DNA of 47,191 bases from a virus, in IMG/VR virus record IMGVR_UViG_3300043436_003709, positions 1-47,191 of that record. One strand, given 5' to 3'. Below are positions 1-6,689 of the stretch, piece by piece (within the stretch, counting starts at the first letter, position 1; every line of letters begins with the position of its first letter). The position numbers were made by a program, and so were the translations under genes. The notes below the pieces were generated by a model. That model worked only from the letters and a program-made list of their open reading frames with translations. It made no database searches and was not told the DNA's origin.

Positions 1-58
1 AAAGTGCTAATGGTAATGCTATAAAAAATCCTAAATAAATTTCTAAAAACTTTTTCAT
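1..58 (-). CDS. Small membrane protein, N-terminal fragment
   Basis: Only the first 19 residues are inside the window (MKKFLEIYLGFFIALPLAL), then the reading frame runs off the left edge. The start overlaps the stop of the preceding gene as ATGA (55-58), a common coupling in this genome. The visible part is Lys-Lys followed by a hydrophobic stretch, so it is a signal peptide or N-terminal membrane anchor. Function unknown. Confidence 0.6.
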   Translation of the reverse strand, partial: MKKFLEIYLGFFIALPLAL

Positions 59-252
59 ATTTCTTCTAATGTTAATATTGATATACAATGTGGAAAGTTA
101 TCATAGTCTCTGAGTATTATCAATCCTCCTTGTTCCTTTACTACCTGGACAGCTATTCCTTCTATAACCTTTCCTGCTCCTTTTCTAGAGTTAAAGGTTA
201 CTTTATTACCTCTATACTTTTTATGATATAATACTACGTCTTCAATTTTCAT
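55..252 (-). CDS. Hypothetical small protein, 65 aa
   Basis: A 65-residue basic-then-hydrophobic protein with many beta-type residues (KVIEGIAVQVV, GGLIILRDYDN), compatible with a small SH3-like beta barrel, but I do not recognise a family. It starts inside the 3' end of the 46-residue gene upstream (11-bp overlap) and ends in an ATGA overlap with the next gene, so it belongs to a three-gene run at the left edge. Confidence 0.6.
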   Translation of the reverse strand: MKIEDVVLYHKKYRGNKVTFNSRKGAGKVIEGIAVQVVKEQGGLIILRDYDNFPHCISILTLEEI

Positions 253-382
253 CTTCTATAACTAAATAAGGTTTATCATTCTCTGTCTTCTTTATTGTAC
301 CCCTTTGTATCAATTCCTGAGTACCTTGAGGATCTTTTTGAGACATTATTAGGATTGTCTCCTCCATATAGATTACTTTCAT
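242..382 (-). CDS. Hypothetical small protein, 46 aa
   Basis: Open frame of 46 codons not matching any family I know. Three in-frame ATGs exist (382, 364 and 346); I chose 382 because the leader there is A-rich, as before most starts here. The product is hydrophilic after the first dozen residues (SQKDPQGTQELIQRG, PYLVIEDEN). It overlaps the start of the following gene by 11 bp. The GC-rich repeat at 411-481 lies just upstream of its start. Confidence 0.5.
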   Translation of the reverse strand: MKVIYMEETILIMSQKDPQGTQELIQRGTIKKTENDKPYLVIEDEN

Positions 383-410
383 ATAACTTTTGTTTAGATT
401 TTACCTCCTA

Positions 411-481
411 CAACTCGGAGGGTTGGGAGAATTTGCGCGTGACACCTTCGGTGAGGAGAGAGAAGCGCCCCCTCCTCCCCT
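411..481. repeat. GC-rich structured element, copy 1
   Basis: The 52 bases at 430-481 recur at 25871-25923 with two substitutions and one inserted base. The segment is strongly GC-rich in an AT-rich genome. It contains CACC-TTC-GGTG (hairpin), GCGC on both flanks of that hairpin, and GGTGAGGAG able to pair with CTCCTCCCC, so a pseudoknot is possible. A preceding 15-nt hairpin (411-425) is present here and a different hairpin sits in the same place at copy 2. It begins 6 nt after the stop of the 32-residue gene on the coding strand. Function unknown. Confidence 0.8.
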
Positions 482-487
482 AAGTCT

Positions 488-586
488 CTATATTGAATCT
501 ATTTGTTCTTGTGTTAAACTATCTCTCCATTCATTGATGTAAGCCTCTTCCTCATCAAGTAATGCCTGTAATTCCTCTTCTGTCAT
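488..586 (-). CDS. Acidic microprotein, 32 aa
   Basis: A 32-codon frame beginning MTEEELQALLDEEEAY and ending QIDSI. It directly follows a class I promoter (607-643) with a short A-rich leader ending GGTTATG, which is the start context used by many genes here, so it is probably real despite its size. Highly acidic and helical. No family recognised. Confidence 0.6.
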   Translation of the reverse strand: MTEEELQALLDEEEAYINEWRDSLTQEQIDSI

Positions 587-606
587 AACCTTTATTTGTT
601 TGTTTC

Positions 607-643
607 TATACCTAAATATACGAAAAAAGAGCTGCGCTAGCAA
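607..643 (-). promoter_or_regulatory. Class I promoter, TTG-N20-TATATTTA
   Basis: On the minus strand TTG (643-641), 20 bases, then TATATTTA (620-613) and GGTATA. Spacing and motifs fit the Bacteroidota -33/-7 promoter. The TTG lies inside the 5' arm of the terminator at 623-650. Confidence 0.8.
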
Positions 644-650
644 CTCTTTT
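623..650 (-). terminator. Intrinsic terminator after the SPFH gene
   Basis: Stem AAAAGAGTTGC / GCAGCTCTTTT with loop TAGC and a run of six T on the minus strand. One pair is G-U when read as minus-strand RNA, consistent with leftward transcription. It shares bases with the promoter at 607-643. Confidence 0.8.
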
Positions 651-671
651 ATCAATTATTTTTAAAATATT

Positions 672-1511
672 TTACTTTAATCCGTACAATACACTAGTAC
701 CTGATCCTAATTGTGTTGTCGGTACATTACCTTTCCACTTCTCAATCCATTGCTGTTGTATTAACATTGGAGTTAATGTTTGTTGTCTCAATCTATTTGA
801 TTCAGCTTCAGCTCTTGCATTCGCTAGTAATGCTTCAGCGTTACCATTTGCTGTTGCTACTTTGATTTTAGCTTCTGCTTCTGCTTGCTTAACTTTATTC
901 TCTGCCATTAAAGCTGACTGTACTGCATTGTTCTTAGCATTAATAGCTTTCTTAAATGAATCTGGATAGATTAGATTTGATGTGAATTGATTTAGTATGA
1001 ATCCTTCTTTCTGTAATTGTGTTACCAATATTCTTCTTACTTCAGTTTCAAATACTTCTCTATTTGAAATCAATCCATCTGCTGTATACTTATTTGCTGC
1101 TAATCTAAAAGCATCGTACACGGCCGTTTTTAAGAATCCTTCTTCAATTTCTGGTAAGCTTCTTCTATATTTTGCAAAGATAGCTGGTACTTTATCTCTC
1201 TGTACTGAGTAATTCATAATAGGTGATACACTGAATTCAGATCCATCTTTACTATTTACAATGAATGAATTGTCTCCTTCTTCTGATTTCTTATACTCTT
1301 TATGTTGAATATAAGTTGGAAATTCATAGATCTTTGTTGACATAGGATTGTAAAATACTAATCCAGTACATTCTGTAACATCGCTTACTCCTTTACCTGA
1401 CCCATATAGATTTACTTTTACACCTACATGCCCGGCATCAATACGTTCACATGAGAATACTCCCACTACTAATAACACTACTAATCCTAATACTACTAAA
1501 ATTCTGTTCAT
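672..1511 (-). CDS. SPFH/band-7 (prohibitin-like) membrane protein
   Basis: 279 residues. Residues 1-20 form a hydrophobic export signal ending VFSC, a possible lipobox, so it may be a lipoprotein or an anchored periplasmic-side protein. Residues about 24-200 have the band-7 layout (AGHVGVKVNLYG at the start, then repeated beta strands), followed by an Ala/Glu-rich helical region at about 185-245 (KQAEAEAKIKVATANGNAEA) typical of prohibitin/stomatin oligomers. Band-7 proteins form ring or scaffold assemblies on membranes; what a phage uses one for is not settled. It sits alone between two promoters and ends in a strong terminator. Confidence 0.85.
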   Translation of the reverse strand: MNRILVVLGLVVLLVVGVFSCERIDAGHVGVKVNLYGSGKGVSDVTECTGLVFYNPMSTKIYEFPTYIQHKEYKKSEEGDNSFIVNSKDGSEFSVSPIMNYSVQRDKVPAIFAKYRRSLPEIEEGFLKTAVYDAFRLAANKYTADGLISNREVFETEVRRILVTQLQKEGFILNQFTSNLIYPDSFKKAINAKNNAVQSALMAENKVKQAEAEAKIKVATANGNAEALLANARAEAESNRLRQQTLTPMLIQQQWIEKWKGNVPTTQLGSGTSVLYGLK

Positions 1512-1554
1512 AACTTGTTGTTTAAATTTGATTTATAATTAATTATTTATTACT

Positions 1555-1590
1555 ATACCTAAATATACGAAATATATTCTTAGGAGGCAA
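1555..1590 (-). promoter_or_regulatory. Class I promoter for the SPFH gene
   Basis: TTG at 1590-1588, 20-base spacer, TATATTTA at 1567-1560 followed by GGTATA. The TTG immediately follows the TAG stop of the gene upstream (TAGTTG). About 48 nt separate the -7 box from the ATG at 1511. Confidence 0.8.
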
Positions 1591-1980
1591 CTAATCCAGC
1601 CCTAATTTTTTTCTTTTATCTGTTTTATAAGTAGAATTTTCAATGTTATCTTTAAATAACTTTTTAACTCTACTGTAAGCTTTGCTCCATATTGGAATTA
1701 CTCCTACATCTGTAATGTGATATGGAAATATCAATGAGTACTGTGTTTGAAAAATGGAAGGATTATTTCCATGTCTGACTGTATATCCTTTTACATTTAA
1801 AACAAACTTATCATTCCATCTTTTAGTTACTCCGTTTATAAGATTTTCATTTTCAATTCTATCTAAATAATCTGAAATGTCTTTATCTGAGATTGGAGAT
1901 CCTAGCTCACATGTTGTAACAGTTTCTATAATTCCTAAAACTACTAAACCTGCAATTAATAATATTAATAACACTACCAT
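1591..1980 (-). CDS. Hypothetical membrane-anchored protein, 129 aa
   Basis: Residues 1-21 are a strongly hydrophobic segment (MVVLLILLIAGLVVLGII), the remaining ~105 residues are soluble and mixed in charge with a Lys-rich tail. No family recognised. It follows the 74-residue membrane protein with a 2-nt gap, so it is part of a run of small membrane proteins transcribed together from upstream. Confidence 0.65.
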   Translation of the reverse strand: MVVLLILLIAGLVVLGIIETVTTCELGSPISDKDISDYLDRIENENLINGVTKRWNDKFVLNVKGYTVRHGNNPSIFQTQYSLIFPYHITDVGVIPIWSKAYSRVKKLFKDNIENSTYKTDKRKKLGLD

Positions 1981-1982
1981 AA

Positions 1983-2207
1983 CTATTCTTCTTTTTCTTG
2001 TTTAACTTCTTCTTTCTCTGGCTTAATTATCTTCATCAGATATAGTCCTAAGTATCCAAATGCTACAAACACTACTCCAAATAATACTATTCCGATATTA
2101 AATAAGTAAGTATCCTCTTGATTCATCAAATAAAATACTAAGTCTACTAACTGAACTAATCCTAATCCTAAGAATAGTCCTACTAAAACTTTAATAACTG
2201 TCTTCAT
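1983..2207 (-). CDS. Two-TM small membrane protein, 74 aa
   Basis: Two predicted membrane helices at about residues 4-27 and 36-60, then a charged Glu/Lys tail (KPEKEEVKQEKEE). The start overlaps the stop of the gene before it by one base (TAATG). Unknown function; context of consecutive small membrane proteins suggests envelope-directed early genes. Confidence 0.65.
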   Translation of the reverse strand: MKTVIKVLVGLFLGLGLVQLVDLVFYLMNQEDTYLFNIGIVLFGVVFVAFGYLGLYLMKIIKPEKEEVKQEKEE

Positions 2208-2410
2208 TACTTTGAACTTGAGCTTGTATTTCTAAATAAAATTCCACATAGGATATTAATTCCTAATGCTTGCCAAAAGCCAATTGGATTGAATCCATCT
2301 GCTGCTCCTACTAAAGCGTTGTTCCAAAGCCATTGTGTTGGCCATGCTAATAAAATCGCTATTACAACTAGCGCTCCTAATCCTGCTAATACTAATCCTA
2401 CTTTTTCCAT
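2207..2410 (-). CDS. Small phage membrane protein with FWQALG motif, 67 aa
   Basis: Hydrophobic segment at about 5-24 ending in LAWPTQWLWN, then a short loop and FNPIGFWQALGINILCGILF forming a second hydrophobic segment. I recall proteins of this layout, with a Trp-rich turn and the FWQAL sequence, as small hypotheticals in many tailed phages; no function is established. Coupled to its neighbours by 1-2 bp spacing. Confidence 0.65.
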   Translation of the reverse strand: MEKVGLVLAGLGALVVIAILLAWPTQWLWNNALVGAADGFNPIGFWQALGINILCGILFRNTSSSSK

Positions 2411-2412
2411 AA

Positions 2413-2649
2413 TTATAATTCGTTTTCTGGTGTTCCTGTTACTGCATCAATTTCTGTATACCTTGAGTTAACTTGCTCTTTAAGAACCTCTCTAAGGTAT
2501 TTTATATTCTCTACTCCTACCGATCGTACTGCTCTCTGAGGATCTTTAAACAATTTGTCGTGAGTCTTTCCATTCTTTTTTATAACTTGAATGTAATTTC
2601 CTTTTAAGTCTGCCATCAATTCCTTTGGTGTTTTTACTTTGCCTTCCAT
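2413..2649 (-). CDS. Hypothetical protein, 78 aa
   Basis: Hydrophilic, basic in the first half (KTPKELMADLKGNYIQVIKK) and acidic at the end. Helical by composition. No motif recognised. Three bases separate it from the 79-residue gene before it; same operon. Confidence 0.55.
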   Translation of the reverse strand: MEGKVKTPKELMADLKGNYIQVIKKNGKTHDKLFKDPQRAVRSVGVENIKYLREVLKEQVNSRYTEIDAVTGTPENEL

Positions 2650-2652
2650 GTT

Positions 2653-2892
2653 TTAATTTATGTATAATAAGTTTCCTTGTTGATCTTCTATCTTTGTTAC
2701 TTCCATTTTCTTATCCATATGGTCTAAAATAAATCCTCCATGCATTTGGAAGTACATATTAAAGGCTTGATGGAAAGCTTCATAGGGAGGAGTCATTCTA
2801 TTCTCATCCTTATGCTTTAAGAAGTATTCGTAAAACCAAGCCAGATCATACTGGCCTGATTTTCTCATCTGTATATACTTTTCTCTATCCAT
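2653..2892 (-). CDS. Hypothetical protein, 79 aa
   Basis: Soluble, rich in aromatic residues and His/Met (YEAFHQAFNMYFQMHGGF). No family recognised. Its ATG overlaps the TAA of the DUF932 gene by one base (TAATG), so it is likely translated by re-initiation after that gene. Confidence 0.55.
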   Translation of the reverse strand: MDREKYIQMRKSGQYDLAWFYEYFLKHKDENRMTPPYEAFHQAFNMYFQMHGGFILDHMDKKMEVTKIEDQQGNLLYIN

Positions 2893-3716
2893 TAGTTAAC
2901 CAATGCTGTAGCTAATTTAAAAAGCTTTTGATTAACTTCTAGATCTTTCTCGAATGATTTAATCTTTCTAACCTTTCTTACTTTAGCACCATTCAATGCT
3001 GCTGAATATCCTCCTTGAGTAATCTTCTCTTGGATTACATTAAATACTTTCCAGAGATCATTTCCTTTATCAGCATCTCTTACAGGAGTTAGAACGTCTT
3101 GAATAGTCTCTTCATCCCACTCAGCATCGATTCTATTAGTTCTCAATTGCATTGCATCAATTGCTAACTGTCTTTGCTCTGCAGGAGTCAATTCTCTTAA
3201 CTGCATTTTGTTAAGAATGTCTACTTTATTAGGAAGATCAGCTACTGCTTGAGATACTACTCCTCTTAATTCTTCGAAGGTATATCCTGTATGTCTGATT
3301 CTGAATGCTGAGAATTCTTCATCAGCTACTACTAATCCATTTGAGCATACTAATCTGTAGATTCCAATTCTGAATTGAAAAGAATTAAATCCGTCATGAG
3401 AGTTCGTTAAAATGATTCTTGGGAAGGCATCATCACCATTCTTTCCTTTGATCATAAGATCTGGATTCTGAAATGATACCATATGTTTTGAGAAGATTGT
3501 AGTCTTGTCAGACTTTCTAGCCTTTCTTTGAGAGGCTGTTACTGGCTTCCATCCTAACTTTTCTAAGTCATCGATGATAGTCTCAGTATTGACATGTAAG
3601 TACTTATTACTTAGCTTATCGCTTGTTGGTGCTGTAGCGAATGCTACTGGTGCTAAAGCTTTTACTTGATCTTTTGAAAGGTAAGAATCTAAACCTGTAG
3701 TGAATTTTGATAACAT
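2892..3716 (-). CDS. DUF932 phage/plasmid-like protein
   Basis: 274 residues. The centre (about residues 95-150) carries the conserved DUF932 stretch with SHDGFNSFQFRIGIYRLVCSN followed by GLVV; the fold is widespread in phages and plasmids, usually near early or anti-defence genes, with no proven biochemical role. C-terminal ~80 residues are helical and basic. Start chosen at the first ATG, which follows the promoter at 3742-3777 with a GTTATG context. It is the first gene of the run 3716-1591. Confidence 0.85.
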   Translation of the reverse strand: MLSKFTTGLDSYLSKDQVKALAPVAFATAPTSDKLSNKYLHVNTETIIDDLEKLGWKPVTASQRKARKSDKTTIFSKHMVSFQNPDLMIKGKNGDDAFPRIILTNSHDGFNSFQFRIGIYRLVCSNGLVVADEEFSAFRIRHTGYTFEELRGVVSQAVADLPNKVDILNKMQLRELTPAEQRQLAIDAMQLRTNRIDAEWDEETIQDVLTPVRDADKGNDLWKVFNVIQEKITQGGYSAALNGAKVRKVRKIKSFEKDLEVNQKLFKLATALVN

Positions 3717-3741
3717 AACTTATTGTTTTTAATTGATTTCT

Positions 3742-3777
3742 ATACCTAAATATACGAACTAACTTCGTAACTAGCAA
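3742..3777 (-). promoter_or_regulatory. Class I promoter for the DUF932 operon
   Basis: TTG (3777-3775), 20 bases, TATATTTA (3754-3747), GGTATA. Lies in the 59-bp cassette repeated at 4087-4145. About 30 nt from the -7 box to the ATG at 3716. Confidence 0.8.
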
Positions 3778-3801
3778 CTAATTCACAAACTTTTTTTAAT
3801 T
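3743..3801. repeat. Duplicated promoter cassette, copy 1
   Basis: 59 bases identical, except one, to 4087-4145. It spans the whole class I promoter plus the tract of seven T/A and the last codons/stop of the gene upstream, so the unit was duplicated as an intergenic cassette, bracketing the 87-residue gene. Confidence 0.85.
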
Positions 3802-4063
3802 AATTTGGTACAAATACTTCTAGATCTTCAAAATTTACCCTAGATCTTGTTCCTAATTGATTTGTTTCCTTACAATTGTAGCCTGTCCTACCTACCTTAA
3901 CTTCAAACTGTCCTAGTATATCAAACGTAACTTCTCCTAACCCATCTCTCTTTTGACATCTTACATTTACTCCATCAAAATAGTACGTAGAATGCCATAA
4001 ACTATAAGTATTTTTTGGTTTCCATCTAAAAACTGTACCTGATAAAAATTGTTCTTTTGTCAT
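3800..4063 (-). CDS. Hypothetical protein, 87 aa
   Basis: Soluble, beta-rich by composition, with two Cys (VRCQKR, YNCKET) and several Trp/Tyr. I do not recognise it. It is a single-gene unit: its own class I promoter lies at 4086-4121 and its stop runs into the next promoter cassette. Confidence 0.6.
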   Translation of the reverse strand: MTKEQFLSGTVFRWKPKNTYSLWHSTYYFDGVNVRCQKRDGLGEVTFDILGQFEVKVGRTGYNCKETNQLGTRSRVNFEDLEVFVPN

Positions 4064-4085
4064 AATGTTTGTTGTTTTATTATTG

Positions 4086-4121
4086 ATACCTAAATATACG
4101 AACTAACTTCGTAACTAGCAA
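4086..4121 (-). promoter_or_regulatory. Class I promoter for the 87-aa gene
   Basis: TTG (4121-4119), 20 bases, TATATTTA (4098-4091), then GGTATC. Same spacer sequence as the promoter at 3742-3777. Confidence 0.8.
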
Positions 4122-4145
4122 CTAACTCACAAACTTTTTTTAATT
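4087..4145. repeat. Duplicated promoter cassette, copy 2
   Basis: Second copy of the 59-bp unit at 3743-3801, 344 bp away, one mismatch (AACTCAC versus AATTCAC). Includes the promoter and the poly-T/A tract next to the stop of the gene upstream. Confidence 0.85.
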
Positions 4146-4396
4146 TATTTTACAAGACCTAGTACTTTAGCTCTGTAATAACTCACTTCTTTACCTGTCT
4201 TAGGATTTAAGTACATTTGTTTTGTTTTCGGAAGATTCTTTTGATATTTTTCCTTTTTATTGAATTCATCTAAGTATTCTTTAGGGTATTCGAACTCTGC
4301 TTTCTCAATACCACTTATGATACTCTCCGTTCTATATGTATAGGTTGTCTTTATACCTGTTAAATCGCATACAAATACTTTTACTAGACTATTCAT
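4145..4396 (-). CDS. Hypothetical protein, 83 aa
   Basis: Soluble, basic C-terminal half (KKEKYQKNLPKTKQMYL, then NPKTGKEVSYYRAKVLG). The C-terminal NPKTG.EV.YYRA pattern suggests a small nucleic-acid-binding or structural turn but I cannot name a family. Overlaps the gene upstream by 8 bp. Confidence 0.55.
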   Translation of the reverse strand: MNSLVKVFVCDLTGIKTTYTYRTESIISGIEKAEFEYPKEYLDEFNKKEKYQKNLPKTKQMYLNPKTGKEVSYYRAKVLGLVK

Positions 4397-4694
4397 TATT
4401 TTTAAGCTTTAACTCCTTAATTAGTATCCATGTATCTATAGCGTCATCAGCCATCGACCACTCAGTATAATGCTTTAAACAGTTCTCTAAAGCTTTTACC
4501 CATTCCTTTGAAGTAAGTGATATCTCAAAACTAGTATCCATCCCTTCTAATTCTATTTCAAATAAAAGAGCTGTCTTTTTATTATTGTTTATAGCTTGTT
4601 CAATACCTTCTTTAATACTGTTAGTAATATTTACTGATTTCTCTTGAAGGAACTGTTTTAAATCCTCTAAAGATTCTATCTGCAGGTTTTTCAT
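4389..4694 (-). CDS. Hypothetical protein, 101 aa
   Basis: Helical and acidic, beginning LQIESLEDLKQFLQEK and ending with a Trp-rich helix (ADDAIDTWILIKEL). No motif recognised. Second gene of the operon 5013-4145; it follows the preceding stop by 4 nt. Confidence 0.55.
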   Translation of the reverse strand: MKNLQIESLEDLKQFLQEKSVNITNSIKEGIEQAINNNKKTALLFEIELEGMDTSFEISLTSKEWVKALENCLKHYTEWSMADDAIDTWILIKELKLKNNE

Positions 4695-4698
4695 ATAC

Positions 4699-5013
4699 TT
4701 ATTTATTAATTTGTTTTTGATTAGTTGGCATTAGGTTCTTTACAATTGTTTCTGTATCCATCTTATTTACCTTTTGATTTGTTAATAATACATATACAGG
4801 TCCATTATAGTCATAGGTTTTCATAGGTATGTTAATCATACTCTCACCTATACCGGGCTGTTTAATTGGTTCTGTTATTCTTCTATTTCCGTCAAATGAC
4901 CTAAATTCATTAGAGGTTACTCTATACCAATTTTCCTTAATACATACTTCAAGTACTCCTGCTGTATTAAAATCGTTAAGTTTCTTTGCTGTATGTCCTG
5001 TTTTCTCTGCCAT
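4699..5013 (-). CDS. Hypothetical protein, 104 aa
   Basis: Soluble protein starting MAEKTGHTAKKLNDF with a beta-rich centre (WYRVTSNEFRSFDGNRRI) and a polar tail. I do not recognise a family. First gene after the promoter at 5032-5067; start context GATTATG. Confidence 0.55.
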   Translation of the reverse strand: MAEKTGHTAKKLNDFNTAGVLEVCIKENWYRVTSNEFRSFDGNRRITEPIKQPGIGESMINIPMKTYDYNGPVYVLLTNQKVNKMDTETIVKNLMPTNQKQINK

Positions 5014-5031
5014 AATCTTTTTTTAATTTCT

Positions 5032-5067
5032 ATACCTAAATATATGAACAAAGATTCATATAGGCAA
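5032..5067 (-). promoter_or_regulatory. Class I promoter with spacer hairpin
   Basis: TTG (5067-5065), 20 bases, TATATTTA (5044-5037), GGTATA. The TTG directly follows a TAG stop codon. The spacer forms a hairpin TATATGAA / TTCATATA whose 3' arm covers the first half of the -7 box. Confidence 0.8.
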
Positions 5068-5196
5068 CTATTTTTTAAATAATTTAAAGAAATCTGTATT
5101 AATAGTTTTCTCTCTTAGCTTCTCATTCAACTCATGTTGTTTGGTTAATTGATTGGCAACTATCCTTTCTCTGGAAGGTTTAGTTTTCTTTTTCAT
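5068..5196 (-). CDS. Basic microprotein, 42 aa
   Basis: I place the start at the internal ATG at 5196 (MKKKTKPSRERIVANQ), giving 42 residues and a 17-bp overlap with the HNH gene; the longer frame to 5250 would overlap it by 71 bp. Very basic and helical. No family recognised. Ends in the stop that abuts the promoter at 5032-5067. Confidence 0.5.
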   Translation of the reverse strand: MKKKTKPSRERIVANQLTKQHELNEKLREKTINTDFFKLFKK

Positions 5197-5839
5197 TTCT
5201 TCTATAGTTTTCTGAGATGTATTGTGAACTGTCTGTAGGATCGAATTCATCTTTCCAAAGCCCTAATGACTCTAAATGTTCTTTCATTGTATCATCTATC
5301 TCCCAATCGAAGTCTACTGCTTGTCTATCGACAGAATCTTCCATTGCGATGACTTGCCTATCAGTAATAGGTGATACCGAGTACAGGAAAGAACAGTTAT
5401 AACACATAAGTTCTATATTGGTAAGCTCGTAGTTGACCTTATTCCTATCCTTGAATTGAAGTACCAAAGGTATTTTATGATCCGTTACTCTCTCTTCATG
5501 AAAGCCACATCGACTACATTCCTCTTTCAAATAACCTTCAAAGATTAATCTCTGTTTGATTTTAGCTGGCTCGAAAGAAGCTACTGATATCTTTCCTTCG
5601 ATCAATTCCTTAAGAGGTGCTTGCTTGCCTTTGTTAGGAAGATATTTAGGAATACCAATACCTGATTGGTTCTTATGAACCTCCCATAGAGTTACTCCTT
5701 GATCATTTACATATGTTCTGGCAAACTTCTTGTAATGAACAAAGCTACATCTAAGAAAGCGAGCAGCTCCTCTATTACTCTTAGAGTTCTGCATCGCTCT
5801 TAGACAATCCTCTTTTGATATAAATTTAGCTTTTGGCAT
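5180..5839 (-). CDS. HNH-type homing endonuclease-like protein
   Basis: 219 residues. Residues ~8-42 look like a helix-turn-helix (SKEDCLRAMQNSKSNRGAA). The centre carries C108-x2-C111, then D120-H121 (TDHKIPL), N141 (LTNIELMC) and C146-x2-C149, which is the layout of a zinc-stabilised HNH nuclease core. The C-terminal 60 residues are acidic. Such free-standing nucleases are common selfish genes in phages, cutting DNA to spread themselves. It could instead be a non-mobile phage HNH protein. It sits 1 nt downstream of the zinc-finger gene. Confidence 0.75.
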   Translation of the reverse strand: MPKAKFISKEDCLRAMQNSKSNRGAARFLRCSFVHYKKFARTYVNDQGVTLWEVHKNQSGIGIPKYLPNKGKQAPLKELIEGKISVASFEPAKIKQRLIFEGYLKEECSRCGFHEERVTDHKIPLVLQFKDRNKVNYELTNIELMCYNCSFLYSVSPITDRQVIAMEDSVDRQAVDFDWEIDDTMKEHLESLGLWKDEFDPTDSSQYISENYRRNEKEN

Positions 5840-6241
5840 TTATTCGTCGTCGTCTAGATCTAAATCTTCAATATCTTCTAAGTCTTCTAAGTCTTCTTCT
5901 ACTTCTTCGATTTCTAATTCATCATCTAAAGTCTTTTCAATAACAGCATCTAATGCTTTAGCATCATCTGTTAGTTCATCTTCATCGTAATTTAGAATCT
6001 CTAAAGGAATATTTCTTACTCCTCTTGAAGTATTCTCTAACTCTTGAAGTCTTCTAGCTGTATCTTGATCTACTATATCAAGTTCAGTCGCTGTATAATC
6101 TCCTTCCCCGATTACTAATATACGGCCTACCTTAGGCTTTACATCTGAGCAGTTAACACAGAAGTCATATCCGTATTTTTCTAATCGGAGTTTTGGCATA
6201 TCATTGCCACATCTTGTACAAGGAATCATTTCTAAATTCAT
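5840..6241 (-). CDS. DksA/TraR-like zinc finger protein with acidic tail
   Basis: 133 residues. N-terminal C8-x2-C11 (CTRCGNDMPKLRL) and C28-x2-C31 (FCVNC) form a four-Cys zinc ribbon of the DksA/TraR type. The C-terminal ~35 residues are almost only Asp, Glu and Leu. DksA-type proteins bind RNA polymerase through its secondary channel; the acidic tail could mimic DNA. This role is inferred from the zinc motif only. ATGA overlap (6238-6241) with the gene upstream. Confidence 0.65.
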   Translation of the reverse strand: MNLEMIPCTRCGNDMPKLRLEKYGYDFCVNCSDVKPKVGRILVIGEGDYTATELDIVDQDTARRLQELENTSRGVRNIPLEILNYDEDELTDDAKALDAVIEKTLDDELEIEEVEEDLEDLEDIEDLDLDDDE

Positions 6242-6624
6242 AACCGTTTTTGTTTATTAATTACTATTTCAATTAATTTTTTAAGGCATTCAAGTTCTGC
6301 TTCTTCATATGTTAGATGACTTGGTTGTGGAGAATAATAATCACCAGCATTAAAATAATAACCTACTTTCACCATTTGTTTCCATTCTGCATTTACAAAT
6401 GAGTCTAGTTCATACTTCTCTCTAAACCATCTAAATGCTTGTGAGAATGTTGGTACATTAGGGCATTCCCCTCTATTTTCTGTACTTAAATAAGGTGCAC
6501 AAATATCACCACCTTGTATTTTATAATCTAAAAATCGACCATTATAAAATGCAAAACAAGGTTCATCAAATCCTAATTTTTTTAAAGCTAATGCTTGTTC
6601 GTAGGGTATAAATTCTTTTTCCAT
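6238..6624 (-). CDS. Conserved phage hypothetical protein, 128 aa
   Basis: Begins MEKEFIPYEQALALKKLGF with a FDEPCFAFYN stretch, then FSQAFRWFREKYEL and ends with YEEAELECLKKLIEIV. I recall this pattern as a common hypothetical protein of Bacteroidota genomes and their phages, function unknown. Helical C-terminus. First gene after the promoter at 6644-6679. Confidence 0.75.
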   Translation of the reverse strand: MEKEFIPYEQALALKKLGFDEPCFAFYNGRFLDYKIQGGDICAPYLSTENRGECPNVPTFSQAFRWFREKYELDSFVNAEWKQMVKVGYYFNAGDYYSPQPSHLTYEEAELECLKKLIEIVINKQKRL

Positions 6625-6643
6625 ATCTATTTATCTAATTTCT

Positions 6644-6679
6644 ATACCTAAAGATATGAAATTGCCTCCGAAGAGGCAA
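6644..6679 (-). promoter_or_regulatory. Class I promoter, TTG-N20-TATCTTTA
   Basis: TTG (6679-6677), 20 bases, TATCTTTA (6656-6649), GGTATA. The first half of the spacer is a perfect hairpin (see terminator at 6662-6679). Confidence 0.8.
6662..6679 (-). terminator. UUCG hairpin overlapping the promoter spacer
   Basis: Minus-strand stem TTGCCTC / GAGGCAA closed by the stable loop TTCG, followed by only TTTC. The weak T-tract makes it a moderate terminator; the -33 TTG is the first three bases of the stem. Confidence 0.6.
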
Positions 6680-6689
6680 CTATTATTTA

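Noticed and set aside
430-481. Known ribozyme (hammerhead, twister, pistol) identity for the GC-rich element
   Set aside because: The conserved cores of these ribozymes (CUGAUGA/GAAA and others) are absent on either strand.
295-483. Plus-strand open frame across the region 295-483
   Set aside because: Antisense to small minus-strand genes and to the GC-rich repeat; no promoter, start context or coding character, and every real gene runs leftward.
3760-3800. Strong terminator hairpin in the duplicated cassette
   Set aside because: The AGTT repeats there do not form a stable stem with a T-run on the coding strand, unlike the hairpins at 623 or 25018.
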